Positions 1 through 7,035 of a stretch of 8,850 bases of DNA are shown piece after piece (positions within the stretch are counted from its first letter, which is position 1; every line of letters begins with the position of its first letter). Origin of the DNA: Corallococcus sp. (GTDB lineage Bacteria; Bacillota; Clostridia; Christensenellales; CAG-314); the NCBI GenBank assembly GCA_023663205.1, contig JAMPHX010000056.1, positions 1-8,850 of the forward strand, read 5' to 3'. The translations under genes were made by a program, and so were the position numbers. The notes below the pieces were generated by a model, which had not been told where the DNA came from, did no database searches, and saw only the letters and a list, made by a program, of their open reading frames with translations.

Positions 1-1
1 A

Positions 2-1330
2 ATAATCAAAGAAGGAAGCAAAAACGTCGCTGCGGGAGCAAACCCCATTATTCTTAAAAAGGGTATCGACAAAGCCGTTGAAATCTGCGTGGACAAACTC
101 AAATCCATAAGCAAACCCGTTGCGGGCAAACAATCCATTGCACAAGTCGCAAGCATTTCCGCAGGGGACGACAAAATCGGCGAGTTAATTTCCGACGCTA
201 TGGAAAAAGTAGGCAACGACGGCGTAATTACCGTTGAAGAAAGCAAAACAATGAAAACCGAACTCAATGTCGTGGAAGGTATGCAGTTTGACAGAGGTTA
301 CGCTTCTCCCTACATGGCTACCGACCTTGACAAAATGGTTGCCGACCTCGACAATCCGTATATACTTATCACAGACAAAAAAATCAGTTCCATACAGGAA
401 CTTCTGCCTCTGCTGGAACAGGTTGTAAAAACCGGCGGAAAACTGCTTATCATAGCCGAGGACGTAGAAGGCGAAGCATTGACTACGCTTATTCTCAACA
501 AACTGCGCGGAAGTTTCACCTGCGTTGCGGTAAAAGCCCCCGGATTCGGCGACAGAAGAAAGGCAATGCTGGAAGACATAGCAATTTTGACAGGCGGACA
601 AGTTATCACCGAGGAATTGGGTTTGGAACTCAAAACGGCAACCCTCGATATGTTGGGACGCGCAAAACAAGTAAAAGTCGATAAAGACAACACTATCATC
701 GTGGAAGGCGCAGGCGACAGCAACGCCATTGCCAAACGCGTGGCGCAAATTAAGCACCAAATGTCCGAAACGACAAGCGACTACGACAAAGAAAAATACC
801 AAGAACGTCTTGCAAAACTTGCCGGCGGCGTTGCCGTAATTAACGTCGGCGCGGCTACCGAAATTGAAATGAAAGAAAAGAAACTGCGCATCGAAGACGC
901 GCTCAACGCTACGCGCGCGGCGGTTGAAGAAGGTATTGTTCCCGGCGGCGGCGTTGCACTGCTTTCGTCGATTTCCGAAGTGGAAAAACTTGTCGAGACG
1001 CTTGAAGGCGACCAAAAGACGGGCGCGCAAATCGTACGCAACGCATTGGAAGCGCCTATCAAACAAATTGCCGCCAATGCAGGCGTCGACGGCGGCGTAA
1101 TCGTTTACAACGTACGCGCCAAAAAGTCCGCAAACTACGGCTACGACGCTCTTAACGACACCTACGGCAATATGATGGAAAAGGGTATTATCGACCCCAC
1201 AAAGGTTACGCGTTCCGCTTTGCAAAACGCAGCAAGCGTTGCGGGAACGCTGCTTACAACCGAAAGCCTTGTGTGCGATATTCCCGAACCTCCACAACCT
1301 GCGCCTCAAGGCAACCCCGATATGTACTAA
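2..1330 (+). CDS. groEL: Chaperonin GroEL (60 kDa chaperonin), 5' truncated by the window edge
   Basis: ATP-driven cytosolic folding chaperone, the subunit of the 14-mer double ring that works with GroES. The reading frame is open from base 2 without a start, so the gene begins outside the window. By comparison with E. coli GroEL the first ~98 residues are missing, including the DGTTT nucleotide-binding motif; the 442 codons seen plus these give the usual ~540. Recognisable blocks are VAAGANP near the start, VVEGMQFDRGY (about 260-295), the apical-domain PGFGDRRKAML (about 539-570), VPGGG of the second ATP-contact region (938-952) and DPTKVTRSAL, whose Asp (1193-1195) corresponds to catalytic Asp398/Asp495-region chemistry in the equatorial domain. 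The C-terminal tail is odd: it has no Gly-Gly-Met repeats and ends in a Pro/Gln-rich stretch finishing NPDMY. groES and any CIRCE operator would lie upstream, outside the window. A terminator follows directly. Identity is very secure. Confidence 0.98.
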   Translation: MIKEGSKNVAAGANPIILKKGIDKAVEICVDKLKSISKPVAGKQSIAQVASISAGDDKIGELISDAMEKVGNDGVITVEESKTMKTELNVVEGMQFDRGYASPYMATDLDKMVADLDNPYILITDKKISSIQELLPLLEQVVKTGGKLLIIAEDVEGEALTTLILNKLRGSFTCVAVKAPGFGDRRKAMLEDIAILTGGQVITEELGLELKTATLDMLGRAKQVKVDKDNTIIVEGAGDSNAIAKRVAQIKHQMSETTSDYDKEKYQERLAKLAGGVAVINVGAATEIEMKEKKLRIEDALNATRAAVEEGIVPGGGVALLSSISEVEKLVETLEGDQKTGAQIVRNALEAPIKQIAANAGVDGGVIVYNVRAKKSANYGYDALNDTYGNMMEKGIIDPTKVTRSALQNAASVAGTLLTTESLVCDIPEPPQPAPQGNPDMY

Positions 1331-1350
1331 AATATAATTTTGGACAGACA

Positions 1351-1389
1351 AACCGCCCCGAAAGCAACCCTGCTTTCGGGGCGGTTTTT
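1351..1389 (+). terminator. Intrinsic terminator of groEL
   Basis: A perfect 16-bp stem (1351-1366 pairing with 1371-1386) closed by a 4-nt ACCC loop runs into a T run (1385-1389). It starts 20 nt after the groEL stop codon. The opposite strand has no T tract after the stem, so it should act mainly on plus-strand transcripts. Confidence 0.93.
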
Positions 1390-1415
1390 GCTAAACCAAC
1401 GTAAACCGCTTTTGC

Positions 1416-1467
1416 AAAAAAAATACGCCGCGTAATTTCTTGCACAGTTTATTTTTGCGACGTATTT
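1416..1467 (-). terminator. Intrinsic terminator of the decayed acyltransferase gene
   Basis: Read on the minus strand, an 11-bp stem with one G-T wobble (1467-1457 pairing with 1431-1421) and a 25-nt loop is followed by a run of T (complement of the A run at 1416-1423). It lies 10 nt after the stop codon at 1477-1479. With the groEL terminator it separates two convergent genes. The loop is long, so strength is uncertain. Confidence 0.7.
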
Positions 1468-1476
1468 GTCACTGAG

Positions 1477-2632
1477 TTACATACTGTATTTCAAGATTCC
1501 GAAGCCCTTTTTCTTGGAGAGCGCATAGGACGTTTCCGTAAGCGCAACCGACAGTAAAACAAAAATAGCGTAAACGGCGACGGTCATAGGTGCGTTTGAG
1601 ATAAAAATTTTCCAACCGTATACGTATACGAATTCGTAAAAGACAAAGAAAAAGGAAAACTGAAACAAATATATATAGATACTGTACATCCTTAAACGAC
1701 GGTACGCGGGGTTGGGCTTTAAACGCAACTGCTTGACAAACTGAAAAAGCAAACGGAATATACCGGCAGAAAAACAAAGCAGTCTCTGGCTACGCTAAGC
1801 CCTGCGTACGATGACAAAAACAATTCGCCGAACATCAAAAACGGGCACACTATAAGCAATACCGTATTGGTTTTGGCGGAAAACAGCATTTCCTTTTCCG
1901 CCAAAACATCTGCCGATAAGTACGTACAATACGCAATTGAGAAACGACAAATATACGCAATAGTTGCCGTTGATATATTTTAGCGCAGTTTTGAGATATC
2001 CCCCGAAGCCTGTATCGGGCAAGTACGAAAACACATTGAAGTACGAAGAAAACAGGCAGGCAATAAGATAAAACGCTATCGCTACGGCAAAGTTTGTTTT
2101 GAGCGAATATTTTGCAAGACGATTTATAATCAATACGCCCACAATGGACGAAACAAGATACCACGCGCCGTCATATACGCCCAAAAACAAAAATTTTAGC
2201 GTTAAAACAACGGCGGTTTCCGATACGCCGACTTTGTGTGAAGAAATAACGAATCTGTATACCAATACGGGAAGAAAGACGACAAGCCAAAACAAATACA
2301 GTTTGATTATTCGCAGGCAGTAATTTTTGATTATACCTTTTTTACTTGCAGGGTCTGCATTTATCTTTTTGAACAAAAAGTACGCCGACGAAATAAAAAA
2401 AAGAACGGAACGGCAATACGCGTCAGCATATAGTAAAACGACGTTAAAATTGCGACCGTACCCCCGTAGCGCCGGTCGGAGGAGCGCCTTAGACAGCCAT
2501 ATCCGCAAAAGCGTAACTGATAAGATGTATTGTTGCAACCAATAGGGCGCACAGAAACTTTACTAAGTCGATACCTTAATATGCTTGGGACGACCGAACG
2601 CCCGCACTACCGTTTTCCTTTGCGTTTTCCAT
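1477..2632 (-). pseudogene. Acyltransferase-3 family integral membrane protein, multiply frameshifted
   Basis: Remains of a membrane O-acyltransferase (acyltransferase 3 type, which modify cell-surface polysaccharides or lipids). Read from the ATG at 2632-2630, the N-terminus MENAKENG runs into an in-frame TAA (2576-2578), then GIDLVKFLCALLVATIHL follows in the same frame. Similarity then moves between frames: the first changes near 2490, giving YGGTVAILTSFYYMLTRIAV. The second falls in an 8-T tract (2395-2402), restoring the family's PFFFFIS.AYFLFKK segment. The third is near 1903-1906, giving LAEKEMLFSAK, and the fourth near 1800, giving RLLFQFVKQLRLKP and the C-terminal SIYIYLFQFSFFF. The frame closes at 1477-1479. 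The steps fit a 1-base deletion (2490), a T9-to-T8 deletion, a 1-base insertion and a 1-base deletion. The restored length (~385 residues) and many hydrophobic helices match intact family members. Substrate cannot be told. One homopolymer lesion alone could be sequencing error; the full set points to true decay. Confidence 0.85.
1870..1907. repeat. Perfect 14-bp inverted repeat with 10-nt loop inside the pseudogene
   Basis: Bases 1870-1883 are the exact reverse complement of 1894-1907, with the loop at 1884-1893. There is no T tract on either side, so it does not look like a terminator. The right arm coincides with the point (1903-1906) where the acyltransferase reading frame changes, which suggests a link between the repeat and the mutation. 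Confidence 0.9.
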
Positions 2633-2640
2633 TATTTTTT

Positions 2641-2645
2641 CTCCT
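2641..2645 (-). promoter_or_regulatory. Ribosome binding site of the acyltransferase pseudogene
   Basis: AGGAG on the minus strand sits 8 nt before the ATG at 2632-2630. This good site fixes the original start of the pseudogene and shows that its translation signals are still intact although the coding frame is broken. Confidence 0.8.
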
Positions 2646-2967
2646 TGGCAATAAATAAATTGAACAAATATCTTTGACTTTTGCAACAAAACGCCGTGTA
2701 CGCTTTACATTTTGCATAGGCACTCGCAATTGTCTAAAACCCACTAACCTCTCTGTCCTTTACGTAACAGACCTGCGGTACATCTTTGAGTACAGACTCC
2801 TTTCCTCTTGCGAAAAAGTTCTGAAATTACATTAGTCAAATGCCCGAACAATTATCTCCTCAGCAAAGCAGTCCCGACACAAAACAACCGTTTACGTAAA
2901 AGCGCGCAATTTGCAGAGAACATTCGCAATAGTATAAACCGTATGTTTGCGTTGCGCAAAACCGCCT
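2646..2967. other. Gene-free interval between the metal-exporter gene and the acyltransferase pseudogene
   Basis: About 320 bases without a supported gene on either strand. It must hold the former promoter of the acyltransferase gene (minus strand), but no convincing -35/-10 pair can be named. It contains a 10-base palindrome TTTACGTAAA (2891-2900) and a near copy TTTACGTAAC (2759-2768). A weak 6-bp foldback (2946-2951 with 2955-2960) just after the exporter stop has no T tract. No recognisable remains of another protein were found. Confidence 0.6.
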
Positions 2968-3825
2968 TTACAGCAGGCTCATTACAAGCGTTACTATCTC
3001 TCCGAGCAACACACCCGAAATATACAGCGCAGCCATTATCAGCAAGGCGCGTTTTACGCTGCGTTTATCTTTGAGCATAACCGCAACCGCTATTCCGCTG
3101 TTGGATACAAGCCCCGCAAGCATTGCCCCGAAAGAAACTATGCCTTCCGAATACAATCCCGTAAGTATTACGCTGCTGCCGCAATTGGGTATCAGTCCTA
3201 TAAGCGCACACACAAGCGGCTGTACATACAGAGCCTGCGCCATAAATTGCGTAACGGCATCGTGCGCAAAATACAGCAATGTACCGAAAGCAAAATTTAC
3301 AACCAATATATAACAAAAAATCTTGACGGTGTGCAATACGGGATGTTTCAAAAATTCCCATACGGAATGCTTTTGGCTCATATCGTGTCGGCAGCAGCCG
3401 TTTGAAGAATCGTGTTCCGCTTCGACAGATAACGGACGTCTGTCAAACAGATTGACAAGATACCCTATTGCCACCGCATACACAAACTTGATAAGCAGCG
3501 TCCACCCTGCCGCCGCGGCGGTATCGGGATTGGTGAGCAAAATGGGCAGCGCCTCATCGCTGGTTGCAATCAAAACGGCAAGCAACGTGCCTGTTTTGAG
3601 ATAACTTTGCATATACAAATCTGCCGCCATTACCGAAAAACCGCACTGCGGAACAAGCCCTACGCTTCCTCCCACGAGGGGCGCAACCTTACCGCCGAGC
3701 AACTTGGTCGTGGCGTGTTTTGCCTTTTCGTTGGTTTCCAAAAACTCGATAAAGATGTAAATTAAAAACAAAAAAGGCAATATTTTGGCACTGTCTATCA
3801 GCGCATCCAGAAATACGTCAAGCAT
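2968..3825 (-). CDS. Putative 10-TM heavy-metal/arsenic exporter family membrane protein (ArsP_2-like)
   Basis: A 285-residue integral membrane protein of the family annotated as putative heavy-metal, arsenic or manganese transporters. The substrate is inferred from family naming only. The diagnostic pattern occurs twice: GLVPQCGFSV at about 56-65 and GLIPNCGSSVI at about 210-220. Each is followed by an LY and a second hydrophobic block (LLAVLIATSD, then MLAGLVSNSG). The protein is therefore two related halves, a duplicated permease-like fold with a Cys next to Pro in each half. Hydrophobic segments surround both motifs. The loop between the halves (about 128-160) is polar and carries C144, C145, H147 and H153, a possible metal-sensing or metal-binding patch. 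The ATG at 3825 follows AAGG at 12 nt, a weak ribosome site. It lies 92 nt after the nucleotidyltransferase gene on the same strand with no clear terminator between, so co-transcription is possible. No recognisable terminator follows the stop. Confidence 0.8.
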   Translation of the reverse strand: MLDVFLDALIDSAKILPFLFLIYIFIEFLETNEKAKHATTKLLGGKVAPLVGGSVGLVPQCGFSVMAADLYMQSYLKTGTLLAVLIATSDEALPILLTNPDTAAAAGWTLLIKFVYAVAIGYLVNLFDRRPLSVEAEHDSSNGCCRHDMSQKHSVWEFLKHPVLHTVKIFCYILVVNFAFGTLLYFAHDAVTQFMAQALYVQPLVCALIGLIPNCGSSVILTGLYSEGIVSFGAMLAGLVSNSGIAVAVMLKDKRSVKRALLIMAALYISGVLLGEIVTLVMSLL

Positions 3826-3917
3826 ATATTTTGATTACCTTGTTGTGTGTCGCCGCATTGTGCAGCACTGCGTTTATTACCGCACTGTCTATCTTCGCGC
3901 TTATACCGCGCCGTATG

Positions 3918-4739
3918 TCACCGCTTCCGCTTTAAACGCAGAGGACGGCTTGTATCTTTCGCTTCCCCGTCGGGAAAATCTTCCGCAGGAAAATCGCCGC
4001 CGCCATCCGCGTCGATTGCGCTTTGCAGCAAATCGGCAAACGCGCGAACCGATTTTTGAAATCCGTCCGAAGAAAGCCACTTTGCTATTTTGCCGTTTTT
4101 GTCCGCATCGGGCGTAATGCGCGCCGCAATGCAGCGCATTGCAAACTTTTCGGAAACAAAGTTTTGTTCGTACGACCACAGCATTGCATCGGTTTTGCCG
4201 CACATTTCAAAACACTTGCAAATGTACAATCCGCGTGCAACCGTAAAGGCGTCGTTCAAGGCGTAGACTTTGAGCCCCTTCAACATTGCAACTTCGCCTT
4301 GCAGACAGTCGGTCAAATCTTTGCGCGTGGGACGGGTAAGTTGCGGACGAATATCTTTGCCGCACAAATGTTTTGCGCTGCCGAGCAATCCCAACATCTG
4401 CACGGCATTAAATGCGTACAATTCGGTTTTGACGCATTTGGCGCCCAAATGCGCCACCGTCGTTGCGTGTCCTTCGGCAAATGCCTCGGCGGAAAGCACC
4501 GCGCCGTCAAAACGTCTGTAAAGCGCATCTTGCTTTTCTTCCGCAAGGCGTTCGCTCAAATTTGCCAACTTGACGGCTTGTTCTCGCGAAAGCGGATACT
4601 CCGACAAAAACAGCAAATCGACGTTGCTTTGTCCTTCGCGGTAGTCGTCGTACATTACAGAACCGCAAAGATAACCCGTTACGTTATCGCCCGCAACGGA
4701 TTTTACCGCGTCTACAAATTCGTCTATCTGTCCATACAT
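3918..4739 (-). CDS. Nucleotidyltransferase-fold protein (aminoglycoside-adenylyltransferase-like), atypical active site
   Basis: 273 residues from the ATG at 4739-4737. The N-terminal part resembles the minimal nucleotidyltransferase fold: a short helix, then LCGSVMYDDYREGQSNVDLL (about 24-43) in the place of the GS-x10/11-DxD motif, then a helix and a strand with RRFDGAVLS, where D78 could be the third acidic residue. The rest is mostly helical, as in the C-terminal domain of streptomycin/spectinomycin adenylyltransferases. The first metal-binding Asp of the DxD pair is Asn (N39, with D41 kept), so normal two-metal catalysis may be lost or altered. The C-terminus adds an acidic Gly/Asp-rich stretch and ends LRLKRKR, absent from typical relatives. 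GTG at 4760 would add seven residues, but the GGAGG site supports the ATG at 4739. It lies between the divIVA-like gene (131-nt gap) and the exporter gene. I cannot claim antibiotic resistance; family membership is probable, function unknown. Confidence 0.65.
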   Translation of the reverse strand: MYGQIDEFVDAVKSVAGDNVTGYLCGSVMYDDYREGQSNVDLLFLSEYPLSREQAVKLANLSERLAEEKQDALYRRFDGAVLSAEAFAEGHATTVAHLGAKCVKTELYAFNAVQMLGLLGSAKHLCGKDIRPQLTRPTRKDLTDCLQGEVAMLKGLKVYALNDAFTVARGLYICKCFEMCGKTDAMLWSYEQNFVSEKFAMRCIAARITPDADKNGKIAKWLSSDGFQKSVRAFADLLQSAIDADGGGDFPAEDFPDGEAKDTSRPLRLKRKR

Positions 4740-4744
4740 ACTCC

Positions 4745-4749
4745 CCTCC
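4745..4749 (-). promoter_or_regulatory. Ribosome binding site that decides the nucleotidyltransferase start
   Basis: GGAGG on the minus strand ends 5 nt before the ATG at 4739-4737. The alternative in-frame GTG at 4760-4758 lies upstream of this site and has no comparable sequence before it, so the shorter protein is preferred. Confidence 0.8.
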
Positions 4750-4870
4750 GCAAAATTCACCCTGCACGCAGACTTGTTTGCGACAGAGGTATTTTACTGC
4801 GTCATACCCGACCGTGTATATCCTTACACTGCGTTACCGCGCGGATTTGCACGGCGACTGCATTTTGCCC

Positions 4871-5593
4871 TTATTTGTTTATCAATCCCAAATCGGCGCA
4901 CAAGTCTTCCAGACTTTCCTCCGGTTTGAGCAACTCCTTCAAGTCTATTACGTTACCCGAAGCATTGGCAACCTTTTCTATCGGATTTACCAATTTGTCG
5001 TCATTAAGCGCCTCGGCAGGCTTTTGCACCTGATTGACGTGTACTTGCGGCATTTGCTGTTCCATAGTGACGTTTGTTTCCGTCGGAGTTTCTTCCGCAA
5101 GCGACTTTTCAACGGTTGTTTTGTAAGCCTCGTTGCTTCGCGGATTGACGGGACAACTGCTTTCGTACGCCGCAACGGTTGCCGCAGTCTTGCTCTCGCC
5201 CTCGTAGTCGTGCATTACCTTTTCTATCTTACGCGCAAGCAAATTGAACTGCTTTACTTCGTCGCTTGACATACCGCTGAGAATCGTTTTTGCATACGAC
5301 TGCCACGTTGCGTAAAACACCTTTGCGCGTTGCAGCGCAATCTGCGAAAATTTTTCCGCATCGGTTTTGAGTTCCTCAGCCAATTTTTGCGACTCTACAA
5401 GAGATTGACTTATTGCACGTTCGTTGAGCCTGTACTGTTTGAGTTCCTCTTGCAAACGGGCGTTTTCGTCAACCAAAGCAAATATGCGTTCCTTTTGGGT
5501 ACGCATTACTTCGTCGTAACGCTGCTGAGTGCTTAGCAAATAATTGTCAACCTGTTCGCGGTCGTAACCGCGCATTTTAATATCGAATTTCAT
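4871..5593 (-). CDS. DivIVA-domain coiled-coil protein
   Basis: A 240-residue cytoplasmic protein related to DivIVA/GpsB, which bind negatively curved membrane at poles and septa and recruit division or wall-synthesis partners. The N-terminal signature F(3)DIKMRGYDREQVDNYL is the conserved DivIVA lipid-binding segment, followed by a heptad-like, charge-rich coiled coil (about 22-90). A helical middle (about 90-130) has an unusual number of aromatic residues (VFYATWQSY). A Gln/Glu/Pro/Thr-rich, probably disordered linker (about 132-205) leads to a conserved-looking end motif, IDLKELLKPEESLEDL (215-230), a plausible partner-docking helix. Its ATG overlaps the pncB stop codon as ATGA (4 nt), implying translational coupling; GGAAG lies 9 nt before the ATG. 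Whether this is the true polar DivIVA or one of the paralogues common in clostridia cannot be told from the sequence, so no symbol is given. Confidence 0.88.
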   Translation of the reverse strand: MKFDIKMRGYDREQVDNYLLSTQQRYDEVMRTQKERIFALVDENARLQEELKQYRLNERAISQSLVESQKLAEELKTDAEKFSQIALQRAKVFYATWQSYAKTILSGMSSDEVKQFNLLARKIEKVMHDYEGESKTAATVAAYESSCPVNPRSNEAYKTTVEKSLAEETPTETNVTMEQQMPQVHVNQVQKPAEALNDDKLVNPIEKVANASGNVIDLKELLKPEESLEDLCADLGLINK

Positions 5594-7032
5594 TTTTTCA
5601 GACTTCCGCGCTCCTCTTTTATCAAACGCTGTTTCAATTCGTACAGTTTATCCGACAAATCGACTTTGTACAAGTGAGGCTGTCTAAGCCGTTTGTACTC
5701 CTCCCAGAAACCGTCCAGATTAGTCTTGGCTTGCCTTTGAATTTCCGCTACGGTCGGACTGTCGTAAACGCACTTGCCGTCGACAAAAACGTCTTTGTAC
5801 AACTCCACGGCGTAAAAATCGGTAATTGTCATGGTTTTCCAACGCTCAACGGGGTGCGTAATCGTCAGCGGTTTGTTTTCGTCTATCTTTTCGCCCTTCA
5901 AACATATTAGGTCGGCAATAGCCTTGTTTGTGGAACGCTCAAACAATCGGTAAATTGTCTTGATACCCGGGTTGGTGACTTTTATCGGGTTGTCGGAAAT
6001 CTTCATCTTGGGATAATCGACGCCGCCGACCCTCATATTGCAGATTTTGTACACGCCGCCGAGGCTTGGGGTATTGTGACTTGTTATCATCTTGGTGCCT
6101 ACGCCGTACACGTCAATCTTGGCGCCCTGCTCCTTCAACGACATCAAAACATATTCGTCTATATCGCTACTTGCAAATATTTTGCAATCGGCGTGTCCCG
6201 CCGCATCTAACATTTTGCGCGCCTGTTTGGAAAGATACGCCAAGTCACCGCTATCCAAACGTATGCCCAAAGGCTTGTGTCCGTTTGCTTTGAGATAGTC
6301 AAAAACTTTTATTGCATTGGGGACGCCGCTGCGTAGCGTGTCGTATGTATCTACAAGCAGCAAACAGCCGTCGGGATATGTATCGGCATACGCCTTGAAA
6401 GCGTCGTATTCCGTAGGGAACGACATAACCCAACTGTGCGCGTGAGTGCCTTTTGGTTCCAAACCGAACATCTTTGCGCTGAGCACGTTGCTTGTTGAGG
6501 AAGCACCGCCTATTACGGCTGCGCGCGCCCCGTATACGCTTGCGTCCGGCGCCTGTGCGCGTCGCAAACCAAACTCCAAAACGCCCGCCGGCTGCGCGGC
6601 ATAAGTTACCCTGCGCGCCTTTGTGGCAATTAGCGTCTGAAAATTGATGATATTTAGCAGAGCCGCCTCCAAAAGTTGCGCTTCGGCAACAGGCGCGGTT
6701 ACGGTAAGCAGCGGTTCCGTGGGAAAGACAACCGTGCCTTCCGGCAAAGCGCGTATGCTTCCGCTGAATTTAAAATTTTTGAGCCAAGACAGAAAATCTT
6801 CACCGAATACGCCCGTACTGCGCAAGTAGTCTATTTCCTCATTGCCGAAAGAAATGTTTTCCACGTATTCTATCGCCTGTTGAAGCCCCGCAGCAATGCA
6901 AAAGTTACTTTCCTCGAATGTACGATAAAACAAATCGAAGGTTGCAATCTCATCCGTCTTGCCGTGCTTGAAGTAACCGTTCATCATTGTCAGTTCGTAA
7001 AAATCCGTAAGCAATGCCAAATTGCCTTTCAT
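5590..7032 (-). CDS. pncB: Nicotinate phosphoribosyltransferase
   Basis: Makes nicotinate mononucleotide from nicotinate and PRPP, with ATP hydrolysis (EC 6.3.4.21), the entry step of Preiss-Handler NAD salvage in the cytosol. The 480-residue length fits the longer bacterial form. Family marks are LLTDFYELTMMNGYF at 7-21, the LPEGTVVFPTEPLL block at 96-109, EFGLRRAQ at 153-160, GTHAHSW at 195-201 (H199 is the likely phosphorylated histidine), VDTYDTLRSG at 227-236, IRLDSGDL at 257-264 for phosphoribosyl/phosphate contacts, and YGVGTKM at 309-315. All key segments look intact. The ATG at 7032 follows AGGGAG (7041-7046) at 8 nt and lies only 3 nt after the lgt stop; its own stop overlaps the divIVA-like start. 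It is the middle gene of a tight three-gene unit, probably controlled by the promoter before lgt. Functional call is secure. Confidence 0.97.
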   Translation of the reverse strand: MKGNLALLTDFYELTMMNGYFKHGKTDEIATFDLFYRTFEESNFCIAAGLQQAIEYVENISFGNEEIDYLRSTGVFGEDFLSWLKNFKFSGSIRALPEGTVVFPTEPLLTVTAPVAEAQLLEAALLNIINFQTLIATKARRVTYAAQPAGVLEFGLRRAQAPDASVYGARAAVIGGASSTSNVLSAKMFGLEPKGTHAHSWVMSFPTEYDAFKAYADTYPDGCLLLVDTYDTLRSGVPNAIKVFDYLKANGHKPLGIRLDSGDLAYLSKQARKMLDAAGHADCKIFASSDIDEYVLMSLKEQGAKIDVYGVGTKMITSHNTPSLGGVYKICNMRVGGVDYPKMKISDNPIKVTNPGIKTIYRLFERSTNKAIADLICLKGEKIDENKPLTITHPVERWKTMTITDFYAVELYKDVFVDGKCVYDSPTVAEIQRQAKTNLDGFWEEYKRLRQPHLYKVDLSDKLYELKQRLIKEERGSLKK

Positions 7033-7035
7033 ACG

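Noticed and set aside
185..1351. A 388-codon open frame on the minus strand opposite groEL
   Set aside because: It mirrors the codon bias of groEL, has no family resemblance or ribosome site, and runs through the groEL terminator.
1870..1907. The perfect inverted repeat as an intrinsic terminator
   Set aside because: It lies inside a coding remnant and has no T tract on either strand.
1795..2538. A 247-codon minus-strand frame that could be called a separate membrane protein
   Set aside because: It contains only the middle of the acyltransferase; both ends read out of frame and continue in other frames, so it is part of the pseudogene.
2946..2960. A short hairpin after the metal-exporter stop as a terminator
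   Set aside because: Only a 6-bp stem with a 3-nt loop and no T tract on the minus strand.
4740..4870. A separate promoter for the nucleotidyltransferase gene (TAAAAT is present in the gap)
   Set aside because: No acceptable -35 sequence lies 16-18 nt upstream of it.
4023..5033. A 336-codon open frame on the plus strand, rich in Cys, His and Arg
   Set aside because: It is the complement of the nucleotidyltransferase gene and the end of the divIVA-like gene, both well supported; its composition is what an antisense frame would give.
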